Source of the DNA: Pyricularia pennisetigena
Lineage: Eukaryota; Ascomycota; Sordariomycetes; Magnaporthales; Pyriculariaceae
Length of the DNA: 64,000 nucleotides
Reading direction: 5' to 3'
Assembly: GCF_004337985.1 (NCBI RefSeq)
Contig: NC_043740.1
Span: forward strand, 434,001 to 498,000
Part shown: positions 34,931 to 45,162 of the stretch, piece by piece
How positions within the stretch are numbered: position 1 is the stretch's first letter
Layout of the letters: each line of letters begins with the position of its first letter
Position numbers and translations under genes: made by a program
Notes under the pieces: model-generated
Databases searched by the model: none
Told to the model about the DNA's origin: nothing
The model's input: the letters and a program-made list of their open reading frames with translations, nothing else

Positions 34931-35516
34931 AGTTTTTTAAAAATTTATAAGGTTTAAACCCCTAAAAGTTTAATTTTTATCTATTAAATTTTAAGGTAAT
35001 TAATTAATTCGTTAGCTAATTACCCATCATATTTCCTCTATTTGCAAATATTTGGTTTTTTTTAACCTAATACCGGCCGTATTACCCAAATCTACCCTGT
35101 ACAGGTTAATTAATAAATAATTTATACCGACCTTATACCAAAAGTTGAATTAAAATTGAAAAAGCTCGTGTTTTGGGCGATTTACGCATTCGAAATACCC
35201 TAAATAATATATTTAGCTTGGACTGTTACCAACGAATAAACAAATTAGCTACCTGGTTTAATAGTTAATTCCGTGGGTTAATACTATGCAAATCGGGGGT
35301 TCGAATCCGGGGGTTATTACAATTTTGGTGGTTTTTTCCAATTCGGGGGTTCGTCCATTTCAGGGGTTACAGGTCGGTATAAAGGGTTTCATTATCCAGG
35401 GGGTTTATATCGGGAATTCGAATCGGGTTGGGACATAAGGGGGATTTTTTTTTAGGGTTTTATTTTTCATGTATTTTTCATTTCGGATTTTATGTAAGTA
35501 GTAGCAAAAAAGGGGG
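34931..35516 (+). other. Copia-II copy 3 3' noncoding region with polypurine tract
   Basis: About 590 bases lie between RNase H and the 3' LTR and have no gene. AAAAAAGGGGG at about 35505-35516, directly before the LTR, is the polypurine tract. A tRNA-like sequence lies at 35252-35325. Confidence 0.65.
35252..35325 (+). promoter_or_regulatory. Degenerate tRNA-like sequence in Copia-II 3' region
   Basis: An A-box match TGGTTTAATAG (about 35259-35269) and a perfect B-box GGTTCGAATCC (about 35304-35314) sit at tRNA-like spacing. The T stem (GGGGG/CCGGG) and acceptor (AGCTACC/GGTTATT) pair only partly, so it is not a functional tRNA by eye. A captured or decayed tRNA is the likeliest reading. 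Confidence 0.45.
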
Positions 35517-36071
35517 TCTTAATTATATGCGTTATTTAGCATATAATGGGTCCATTTTTATTTATATACAAACCACAATAAATAGTGCCGAAATGGGGTT
35601 GTTAAAATTGTTAAATTTTCTGTTATATTTTGTGTGTGCAGGAGTTGCGATTTAAAGTTACGAATGGGGTTTCACCCTATACCGGGTTCAATACCCACTT
35701 TGCATCTACGAAATAACTACCCTGTACCGGGTTAAAACTTTTACCAAATTAGCAAATTAGTGCGAACCCAGAAATGGTTTATATGGAAATGAAGGTGTTT
35801 TTTCAACAACGCATACGAAATAATTTTTCGGAAAATCGTGTGCGGCACCGGAACGTTTTTTGGCGTGCGGACCCCCATTTCGATGTCGGAAAGTATATAA
35901 GGGAGACAAAGCAAAGTCTCCCCCACCAATAAATTAAATCTATCAATCCAAAAATTAGTGAATAATATAGTGCATTTGAACGCTGTAATTACAGGCTTTT
36001 ACAACACAACTAGCACGACGGCGCACTTAGGCTAATGCCTAACCCCCTGTTAGCAACCAATATTATTAACA
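35517..36071 (+). repeat. Copia-II copy 3 3' LTR
   Basis: This 555-bp LTR begins TCTTAATTATATGCG (the expected TG is TC) and ends TTATTAACA. TSD AAACT follows. Confidence 0.92.
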
Positions 36072-36076
36072 AAACT

Positions 36077-36219
36077 AAATATAATAATAAATTAATTATA
36101 ATGGATAAATTCACCAAATACGTATATTTCCTACCCTTTAAGGAAAACAGCAACGCCGAAAAAATCGTTTACACATTTTTACGAGTAATTGTCAGCAACC
36201 ACGGATTTCCAGAAAACAT
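36077..36219 (+). pseudogene. Gypsy-II integrase core fragment
   Basis: This reads MDKFTKYVYFLPFKENSNAEKIVYTFLRVIVSNHGFPEN, the middle of the integrase core. It continues 21181 after removal of Copia-II copy 3 and is cut at 36219 by M copy B. The pieces align without a gap to Gypsy-I 31110-31235. Confidence 0.85.
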
Positions 36220-38080
36220 TAGTCTCAGTGCTCAGACTAAACCCCCCTGCTTCGCAGTGGGGACCGAACGCTCCATGTACCTTTCAGCCACATAGTTTTT
36301 CGACCAATCACATTGGCCGAAAAGAACGCGCTCTTTCTAGTCTGAGGACATTTTGTCGCATTTCGCCGTTTATGGCGGTACCACCAACGATAATTTGTCG
36401 CATTTCGCCGTTTATAACGGTATTATTAATAATATATTTAATATTACGATATCGTTCATAATTATTTTATTAATGTAAGGATAATTTCTGGTATTCTGCC
36501 GTTTGTAGCGGGTATATATAATATATTCGCATTATAATGGCAAAAAAAATAGTGTACCCATAGTATGCAATTAAATATTCGTATAAAAAAGTAAATAAAA
36601 ATTATAAAAATATGTAGTAATTTGCGTTAGATTGATTGGAGTTAGCTAGCTACTTAAATGCCGGCCGCGTTTTTATAGCCACTGTATTTGAAAAGATATT
36701 AAAATATTATGTAAAATTTATAATTTTGCATTATATTTAATTTTTATTCTGAATAATAGTATATAGTATAAACTTTAATTTTAGTTACAGTATTTATAGC
36801 CTAGCAAACCCAATACAGCAAAGTGCATGCAATTATCAATTAAAACAAGAATATTATTTATTGTTTTATATTAACTAACATTTGTTAAAAACCTGAATAA
36901 TTTACGCAAATATTGGTAAAATTGAAAGAAAGTTTATTTTCAGCATCTTTTCATCAATCTATTATAGAATCTTATTTTACTCTTTTTGATAAATTTCATT
37001 TAATTAAATAAAGCAATAAATATAAAAATAATACACATTCAGCATTTCTTTATATAAAAAAACAAAAAGGGGCGGTATTGTAAATCGGGTCTTACGCTGA
37101 CGTCTGTTTATGTACATCATCCACTTTTTCAAACTTTGGTTTTATTAATATTAAAATTGGTAAAAATGTAAAAGCATCTCGATTGTAAAATATATATAAG
37201 ATTGGATACAGTTTACCTATCCGCATATTTAACGGCTTGAATAATTAGATATACGTACGAAAAAAAGGCATCATATTAAATATATATATGCCACCCCCCA
37301 CGTGCAAAAACCACAAAATCTCGCTGCAAAACGAAAATAATATAAGATTAATCAAATAAAGCAAAAAGATTTATAAAATACACATTTAGCATTTTTTTTA
37401 TTAAATAGTTTTTAGAGCTGATATTATAAGCAGGATTGAGTTTGGACGTTTTTTTATATACGTAATCGAATCTCTGAAGTTTTAGTTTTATTATCGTTAA
37501 ACCTGGTAAAAATATAAACGAGTTTCGATTGTAAATTATATATAAAAAAGTATATACTTTGCCTATCCGCTTATTTAACTGCTTAAAGAACTTGGTATAT
37601 GCACCAACATTTCTATTAACGATATATACATATATACGACCCTTCACGTGCACAAAGTATAAAATTTGGTCAAAAATTAAAAATAGTATTAAAAAAAATC
37701 GAAAATAGAAAAAAACTGAAAAAACAGTACCGCCATAAACGGATTAAGGGCAGGTGGTATCGAATTCGGCCATTATAACAGATAAAAAAATAAATCGAAT
37801 TGCTGCTAATAGCGGTATTAAACGCTATTTTCAACGATATTTTATTTTTATAATATTGTGCATAGTTGTGGAATAATAAAGGAGTTTCGGTTAAAAAAAG
37901 GCCAAAAATACCGCCATGAACGGCGAAAATCGACAAGTTGTCCTCAGACCTGAACTAAAGCGTTCTTTGGATGGACCCACAGGTAGATTGCAAAACCGCA
38001 ATTAAGCCACGAAGTGGAGCGAAGCGAACGAAGTGGATCAATTGTGGAGCTTCGGGCTTCAGGGATGAGCCCTGAGACTA
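36220..38080 (-). mobile_element. Non-autonomous DNA transposon M, copy B
   Basis: This 1861-bp element has termini TAGTCTCAG and CTGAGACTA and a perfect 9-bp TSD AGAAAACAT at 36211-36219 and 38081-38089. Removing element and one TSD restores the Gypsy-II integrase sequence. Orientation is opposite to copies A, D and E. The left end carries a strong hairpin CCCCCTGC-TTC-GCAGTGGGG. No transposase is seen. Confidence 0.92.
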
Positions 38081-39753
38081 AGAAAACATTATAATTAATA
38101 AAAATAAACTCTTTACATTAAAATTTGGAGATTTTTAATGAAATAGCTAAAAACCGTTTATAAGATATTTACCATATTCCTCCTATAGACGGACTGATAA
38201 ATAAGACGAGCCCACCAAATAAGGGAATAATATTTAAAATATTATATAAATTACAAATAGGATAATTGGATGCGATTATTACCCGCGGTATAATTCGTTT
38301 ATAATAATTCAAAATAGTACAAATACCAAATTAATCCCGTTTTACGCCAATTACGGATTTAACCCTACGGTATATACAAAGCTAAGGACCACGATGAAGG
38401 CCCCACGAACCGATAAACAAATAAACGAACTACGAAAGTTCCATCAAAAATTCCAATAAAAATTAGAATTCGTACGAAAAGAATGACCAAATACGTTAAC
38501 CAGCATTCAATAAAAAAAACCGTCCATCCAGGAGGAAGATGGCGTTTATTTCATTCGACGTAATATTAAAGCACAACGGTTAAACAGCAAATTTGATTTT
38601 AAAAAACTCGGACCTTTTAAAATTAATAATAAGATAAGCGAAACCAATTAAAAACTATTATTAACAAGAACTATAAAAAACTACCCAGCGTTCCGCGTAT
38701 TGCTTTTGGAAACAGCACCACACGGCACCGATACAGAAAAGATAAATGAAATCGACGCAGAAAAAACGTACGAAATGGTAAAAATATTAAACCATAAACG
38801 CAACCACCGTAAAACAAAATAATTTATAAAATGGGAAATCTATAAATTTGAAAGAGCTGTTTGGGAACCCTTTCACCACCTCCAAAATTGCCAAGGGTTA
38901 CTTCGCTAATATTACCAGGAATTGGAATTGCGCACAAGTTAGCCAAAAATAGAAAGGACGACCCAAAAAAGCATAACTTACCATTTCTAAAAATTAAATT
39001 TGCAAAAAACCAATCGTGCGGATCGGTATCTAACACCGAGGACCAGTTAACAATATCGACGTGGCCCAAAACACGCAATTCCGGAACTAAACCCGATTCG
39101 GAAAAATTATCAAAAGGCAAGTTATTAACATTTAAACGATCTTTTTCCGTAATATTCTTAATCGATAATTTAATATCCAAACGAACAGCCTCGGCCTCGT
39201 TGCGAAATTAGAAAAAACGATTTTGTTTACGCAAACGCAACAACCGATTAAATGTTTCGGAGGATTTTCGTTGTAAACGAACGATTTCCTATTGGATATG
39301 GAAAATGCCGCCCTCCATTTCTAACTCCTGGAATTCCAACTTTTTCTTTTCCTAATTTAATCGACCCATTGGGAACGGGTTAAACTATAACAAAACCCAT
39401 ACACGTAAAAAAGAATTATTTACAATTTGTAATAGGGATGAAAAAAATATTACATTTCCGACCCCGACAGACAGATTCACTATATCGAGAATTCGATACA
39501 AATATACGACACAAATGGCCGCGAACCTTATAAAAAAACACGATATAATTTCGAAACCTTCGAAAATAATAATTCTCACCAAACGTTCGCGACGGAGGGA
39601 TAACGCAAAAATAAAGCGTGCGGACTATAATCGCTTTTCAATTCGAAACGATATCGCGATTAGCGGAAAAAAATAAAACCCTAAAAAGCGAAGATAACAG
39701 GGACGCGACCTATTTATAGGGCCACGGGATTTGGCCTTGGAAAAAGGACCTAA
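38081..39753 (+). pseudogene. Gypsy-II integrase end and chromodomain, broken
   Basis: The second half of integrase (38090-38720) and a chromodomain remnant (about 38745-38935: EIDAEKTYEMVKILNHKRNH … KWEIYKFERAVWEPFHHL) align with Gypsy-I 31240-32086. Multiple stops occur. After it comes the antisense frame and then the 3' LTR. Confidence 0.8.
38824..39400 (-). pseudogene. Gypsy-II antisense coiled-coil-like frame
   Basis: Minus-strand translation gives EKKKLEFQELEMEGGIF, a stop, RLQRKSSETFNRLLRLRKQN, a stop, then an open stretch from 39180: MDIKLSIKNITEKDRLNVNN … VPELRVLGHVDIVNWSSVLD. The LRLRKQ core and overall plan match the Gypsy-I antisense frame, but the C-terminal part differs. That suggests a separate lineage of the same accessory frame. 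Confidence 0.5.
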
Positions 39754-40214
39754 TATTACGACCAGGATTGCAACCGATATTATTGGGTAAAAAAGGAATG
39801 TCGGAACCCAGGCGAAAATCAGCGGGAACCTCGAAATACGACCAAGGATTAGGATATATAGGGTTACGTGAAGATAAAGCAAATAACTTTAACCCAATTA
39901 CCAGGAAAAGCTAGTTATAATTATTGCCAAAAGGGTGATCATCTTTAACCGTAATTACCCCAAAATAATAATAATTATTTATACCAAATAATTACCTAAT
40001 TATTTAAGGATATATTCATTATTATTGGAAGGAATTCGATTTTAGGATTGCTAAATAGCAAGTAAATTTTGGTTAACTTTAATATATGCTTGAGAACGAT
40101 TATAATTTCACCCCAGTTATCTAAAAACCCCAGTAACCCAGTTAAGACGCTCAGCTGCTTTAACCCACTGTACTTTACCCTAAGAACAGGTTACCCAATA
40201 CCTTAATTATAATA
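39754..40214 (+). repeat. Gypsy-II 3' LTR
   Basis: This 461-bp LTR starts TATTACGACC and ends ATTATAATA (mutated GATCGTAACA). The first ~280 bp differ from Gypsy-I, while the last part is shared. Its right flank ATGCT begins directly inside transposon M copy C, so Gypsy-II inserted into M. Confidence 0.85.
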
Positions 40215-40700
40215 ATGCTGCGTTATAAATGCCAAAATGTGATATAACGGTATATATACGTATACGACCCTCCACGTGCAAAAACTATAAGTTTCGGTCG
40301 AAAAATAAAAATAACATAAAAACAAATCGAAAATCGACAAAATATCGAAAAGAAACCATACCGCCATAAACGGATTAAGGGCAGGTGATATCCAATTCGA
40401 CCGTTATAACAAATAAAAGAATAAATTAAATCGCTGCTAATGGCGGTATTAAACGCTATTTTCAACGATATTTCTTTTTCAATATTTTAAGTAATTGTGG
40501 AATAATAAAGGAATGTCGGTCGAAAAAAGGCCAAAAATACCGCCATAAACGGCGAAAATCGACAAATTGTCCTCAGACCTGAACCAGAACATTCTTTGGA
40601 TGGACCCACAGGTACATTGCAAAGCCGCAATTAAGCTACGAAGTGGAGCGAAGTGGATCAATTGTGGAGCTCTGGGCTTCAGGGATAAGCCCTGAAACTA
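40215..40700 (-). mobile_element. Transposon M copy C, right part
   Basis: This matches the interior and the CCTGAGACTA end of copies B and H (here CCTGAAACTA). The left part was separated by Gypsy-II and should lie outside the window. It is embedded in the Copia-II LTR that continues at 40701. Confidence 0.75.
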
Positions 40701-42918
40701 ACCCCTAAAAGCGTTCCGGCGCCGCGCACGATTTTCCGAAAAATTATTTTATATAGGTTTTGGAAAAAACAGACTTATCGCCATATAAAACATTTTTGGA
40801 TTCGCACTAATTTGTTAAATTAGTGAAAATTTTAACTCGATACAGGGTAGTTGACTCGTAGGTGCAGGATGGGTGTTAAACCCGGTATAGGGTAAACCCA
40901 ATTCGCTGACCGATGAGTCGCAACTCCTGCAATGTACTAGTCTCAGGGCTTATCCCTGCAGCCCAGAGCTCCACAATTAATCCGCTTCGCTCCACTTCGT
41001 GGCTCAATTGCGGCTTTGCAATGTACCTGTGGGTCCATCCAAAGAACGCTCTGGTTCAGGTTTGAGGACAACTTGTCGATTTTCGCCGTTTATGGCGGTA
41101 TTTTTGGCCTTTTTTTAACCGAAACTCCTTTATTATTCCACAACTATGCACAATATTAAAAAAATAAAATATCGTTGAAAATAGCGTTTAATACCGCTAT
41201 TAGCAGCGATTCGATTTAGTTTTTTATCTGTTATATTGGCCGAATTCGATACCACCTGCCCTTAATCCGTTCATGGCGGTACTGCTTTTTCATTTTTTTT
41301 CGATTTTCGATTTCTTTTAATATTATTTTTAATTTTTGACCAAATTTTATAATTTTTGCACGTGGAGGGTCGTATTTTATTATATATCGTTATACTAAAT
41401 TGCGGTGCATATACCACACTATATAAACAGTTAAATAAGCGGATAGGCAAAGTATATACTTTTTTATATATAATTTACAATCGAAACTCGTTTATATTTT
41501 TACCAATTTTAACGATAATAAAACCAAAATTTCAGAGATTCGATCACGTAAGTAAACAAACGTCCAAACCCAGTCCTCCCTATTATATCGGCTTTAAAAA
41601 CTGTTTTATAAAAAAAAAAGCTAAATGTTTATTTTATCAATTCTTTTGCTTTATTTAATCAATTTTATATTATTTTTGTTTTGCAGCCGAATTTTGTGGC
41701 TTTTGCACGTGGGGGGTGGTATATATATATTTAATATAGAATCACATTTTTGTACGTACATCGAATTATATAAGCCGTTAAATATGCGGATAGGTAAAGT
41801 ATATCCAATTTTATATATATTTTACAATCGAAATTCTTTTACATTTTTACCAATTCTAACATTAATAAAACCAAAATTTGAAAAAGTGGATTATATGTAT
41901 AAATAAACGTCAACGTAAAGCCCGATTTACAATACCGGTCCTTTTTATTTTTTTATATAAAGAATTGCTAAATTTGTGTTTCTTTTGTATTTTTTGCTTT
42001 ATTTAATTCAATAAAATTTAAAAAAAGGAACTTATATAAAATCTATTAACAAATTGATCAAGAAATGTATCAAGTAAAAATATTTTCATTTAACCAATAT
42101 TTGCGTAAATTATTTAATTTTTTAACAAATTGTTAGTTTATATAAAAATATATTCATAAAACTTTTGTTTTAATCGATAATTGCATGCACTTTGCAATAT
42201 TAGGTTTACTAGGCTATAAAAACTGTAAATTGAATTAAAGTTAATACCATATACCATTATTTAAAGCAAGAATTAAATATAATAAAAAATTACAAATTTT
42301 ACTTAATATTTTAATATCTTTCCAAATACAGTGGCTATAAAGACGCGGCCGGCATTCAAATAATCAATAAGCTCCAATGAATTTAACGCAGAATACTATA
42401 TACTTTTATAATTTTTATTTATTCTTTTATTCGAATATTTAATTGCATACTATAGGTACACTATTTTCTTTTGCCATTATAATGCGAATATTTTGTATAT
42501 ACCCGCTTTAAACGGCAGAATACCATAAATTATCGTTTTATTAATAAAATAATAATTAACGATATCGCAATATCAGGTATATTATTAATAATACCGTTAG
42601 AAACGGCGAAATGTGACAAATTATCGTTGGTGGTACCGCTATAAACGGCGAAATGCGACAAAATGTCCTCAAACTAGAACGAGCGCGATCTTTTCGGCCA
42701 GTGTAATTGGTGGAAAAGCCATGTGGCTGAAAGGTACATGCAGTGCTCGGTCCCCATTGCGAAGCAGGGGGGTCTAGTCTGAGCACTGAGACTAGCAATG
42801 TACAAAATATAGCGGAAAATCCGATAACCCCAACAGCCCCACTTCGGCACTATTTACTGTGGCTTATACACAGATAAAAGTGGACCCATTCCATGCTAGA
42901 TAACGTATTTATTTGACA
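40701..42918 (-). repeat. Outermost Copia-II LTR, split by M copies C and D
   Basis: LTR sequence runs 40701-40937 and 42804-42918 and ends TTGACA. Its start is missing because M copy C and everything nested in C lie between. By position this is the oldest detectable insertion on the left side of the window. It may be a solo LTR. Confidence 0.7.
40938..42794 (+). mobile_element. Non-autonomous DNA transposon M, copy D
   Basis: This 1857-bp element has ends TAGTCTCAG and CTGAGACTA and a perfect TSD GCAATGTAC at 40929-40937 and 42795-42803. Both internal ~350-bp modules are present, with GTTAAATAAGCGGATAGG at about 41422 and GTTAAATATGCGGATAGG at about 41772. It is the least mutated copy and a good reference for the family. 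Short frames (41356-41658, 41625-41906) resemble no transposase. Confidence 0.93.
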
Positions 42919-44294
42919 GGTAAATATAAACGAAAGCGGTATAATGCAAAGCAAAAAGCTTTAATAAGTTGGTATTAAATTGTAATCGGATCCGGTCATG
43001 AAAGCCAGAAAAGCCCGGAACGCGGGGGAGGACAAATATATTCGAATATATATTAGCTACAAGGACCATTACATTTTGTTTTCTTATGTTCATAAAAAAG
43101 ATCAATAATAATAATTTCCAAGGGATTTAAATATTTTTAATAATTAATAATCTTACATAGCCGAAAACGGGTGGAAGAATAACGAAACGGTTATCGAATA
43201 GTAAAAAAAGGTGATTGTTTCTTATATGTAACTCAATACCCCTAAAAAGTGGTTATCAGTTTTCGACATTTATAAACTATACGCTACGGACAACTTTATA
43301 TTTTTTTACTTCCCAAATAAAAATTAAATCTTATATTTACCCTTTCATTTGTCGTACGGTTTGTAGCCATTGGATTTATCTGTTTTTGGGCCGTTAACAA
43401 AGGTTTATCGACGTTAATTTGGATTTATCAGCCAATTTTCTACTCAACGGTTATTTGGAAACGAAGACCTTTATTTCACTATCAAAAACTCAAAACCAGA
43501 ATGCTTATAATTCAAACCATTTAATCCTGGGGTCGTATAACGGGGTCATAACCGGTAAATCTAATTTAACCTTTTTTATTAAAAGATAGCAACGCTAACC
43601 ATAGAAAAGGGTAGAAATAACAGTTTAGAAAAAGATCAAATAAGGGATGGCTAACTCAAAGCTGACGACCCGTTTTTATTGATTTGGAAAACCCTTAGAA
43701 CGATTCAAAATATTCGAATTCTTTTGAAAAAATTTCCCAATCCGTAAAAACACAATGCCCCGTCCCGATTTTTGGAGGCAAAAATTTAAAAAAGCTCCAA
43801 AGCCAAAGTTTTGTAATAATTTAAACCCAGGAAAGAGAAATATATTGGAAATAAGGTTGTAAATAATACGGCCGGCGAAGAAAAAGGGTGGTTTCAGATT
43901 TAAACGAGTTTTTAATTAGTAAAAAAAACGTTATTAGATTAAAGGGAAATAACAGGGATGTTTTGTAGGGTTATTATAAGGGCAAAAAGGCTTATAAACA
44001 GGAAGAGTCTGAAGATAATTATAATTTTGTGCGTTTTAAATTTTATTTTTAAGTCGACTTCCAAAACGCAGAACTTTATTAGAATTTTGTGGGTTCGGTT
44101 AGTGTGTACCCAACGTGACTAGACAGTGAAGAGTTTTGCTATACAAATACTTGAGTACCCGTTTAACCATCATATAAGGTGTATGGTATATGGGAAAGAA
44201 TGTGCACATTTTTTCCATGGGCTTAAATATATTTTTGTCAACCATAAACCACGCCACACTTAGCTGTTACCAATTGCTTAACCTTGGAGGGTTT
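42919..44294. other. Non-repeat block, no confident gene
   Basis: From here the known repeats stop. Base composition is less extreme. I see no intact gene. A short plus-strand stretch at about 43410-43500 reads FIDVNLDLSANFLLNGYLE, vaguely like a decayed Copia RT (DVxxAFLNGxLE). A small frame at 42896-43105 (minus) has no recognisable features. Confidence 0.4.
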
Positions 44295-44510
44295 CTAGGG
44301 CCGAAACCACGGGGGTGGCAAATAGCTAATTTTCCCAAGTTTACCTGCTATAAATCTTATATTATTCCTGCTATATATATCCATTAAATAATCTTTTATA
44401 GTTATAGCAAAACGTGGTTTGTTACCTTTTAATAAAGCTGCTGGGGTAGCGGGTTTCCTGCTTTCATTCGAAGGTAGCTCCGTCAAACTTTCTGGCACAA
44501 GCCTCTTCAA
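44295..44510 (-). CDS. Small uncharacterised frame, doubtful
   Basis: This 71-codon frame reads MKRLVPESLTELPSNES … LLKGNKPRFAITIKDYLMDIY … PPPWFRP. I do not recognise it. It has no signal peptide or membrane segment. Its composition is more protein-like than neighbouring frames. It may be an exon or a fragment of a decayed gene. Confidence 0.2.
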   Translation of the reverse strand: MKRLVPESLTELPSNESRKPATPAALLKGNKPRFAITIKDYLMDIYSRNNIRFIAGKLGKISYLPPPWFRP

Positions 44511-44838
44511 AACTCAATTAGAACAAAAACCAGATATTTTTATAATTCGTTTAGTACTAAGATTAATATTTTAAAATGCTATTTCAATGGAGGGAAATTA
44601 CGGGGATGTAAAGCAAAAAATCGAATAATAAAAAAAAAGCGCAACAAACAGAATTTTCTATGCCTGCGAAAAATGTAAACAAACAATGCAAAACAAATTA
44701 TAAATAAATAAAAAAAATTGTAAACTGAATTGCGTAATTTTCTATTAACTATCTACTGCGAAAAAAGGGGGAAAAGGCCGATTATGCTGCTTCTCCCTTT
44801 ACCGCGCCACGCGACCGCACATTCTACCCGTCCATAAT
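44511..44838. other. Intergenic, nothing recognised
   Basis: A-rich sequence lies downstream (3') of the secreted-protein gene, with homopolymeric A runs around 44620-44720. A short GC-richer patch is at 44790-44830. No repeat family is recognised. Confidence 0.4.
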
Positions 44839-45162
44839 TTAATCGTTATACACCTTAGATCTAATATGAACCCCGTTGGGCAGCGTTTTTAAACTTCTCT
44901 TATCAATGGCGGCCTTGCATTCGTGGAATATAACTACAATAGGGTATTTAACTCCTTCATACTTTATCCTAATTACTTTAGTAGGTTCACGTTTGTGAAG
45001 GAATACCGTCGCAACGCTGCCCTGGCTCGTTCTGCTCACAACCGTGCCCACAGGCGAGTAATAATCGGGATCTTTAACAAGCCACACTTCACAGACTTTT
45101 TCTGTGGCGGCAGTGGTGTGAAGGACAGCCAAAGCGGCAAGTAAATAAAAGTTCTTATGCAT
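44839..45162 (-). CDS. Small secreted protein, effector candidate
   Basis: This intact single-exon frame of 107 residues lies in otherwise decayed surroundings. Residues 1-19 form a clear signal peptide (MHKNFYLLAALAVLHTTAA), with cleavage likely near 19/20. The mature ~88 residues hold two cysteines (24 and 82), able to make one disulfide, and alternating hydrophobic/polar stretches (VCEVWLV, VATVFLH, VIRIKYE, PIVVIFHEC) suggesting a beta-rich fold. Small, secreted and beta-rich with one disulfide fits fungal effector folds such as the MAX class, but the cysteine spacing is longer and I claim no homology. An antimicrobial or wall protein is also possible. Confidence 0.7.
   Translation of the reverse strand: MHKNFYLLAALAVLHTTAATEKVCEVWLVKDPDYYSPVGTVVSRTSQGSVATVFLHKREPTKVIRIKYEGVKYPIVVIFHECKAAIDKRSLKTLPNGVHIRSKVYND

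Larger units (their letters stand above)
21182..36071 (+). mobile_element. Copia-II copy 3, complete, carrying nested Gypsy-I
   Basis: The 5' LTR is 21182-21742 and the 3' LTR 35517-36071. The TSD AAACT is at 21177-21181 and 36072-36076, and the flanks rejoin the integrase of Gypsy-II. The internal region is gag (22504), protease, integrase, then Gypsy-I (26137-33355), then RT and RNase H (33361-34930). Without Gypsy-I the element is about 7.7 kb. The order integrase before RT is that of Copia. Confidence 0.95.
9387..40214 (+). mobile_element. Gypsy-II, full-span chromovirus split by five or more insertions
   Basis: Collinear pieces align with Gypsy-I: 5' LTR (9387-9718), gag (to 10930), linker (16835-17568), protease/RT (18144-19282), RT/RNase H/integrase (19741-21181), integrase (36077-36219), and integrase, chromodomain and antisense frame (38090-39753). 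The 3' LTR is 39754-40214. Interrupting elements are Copia-II copy 2, Copia-I copy 2, a solo Copia-II LTR, a TRIM, Copia-II copy 3 and M copy B. Most junctions show a TSD. It is among the oldest insertions here and among the most mutated. Confidence 0.85.
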
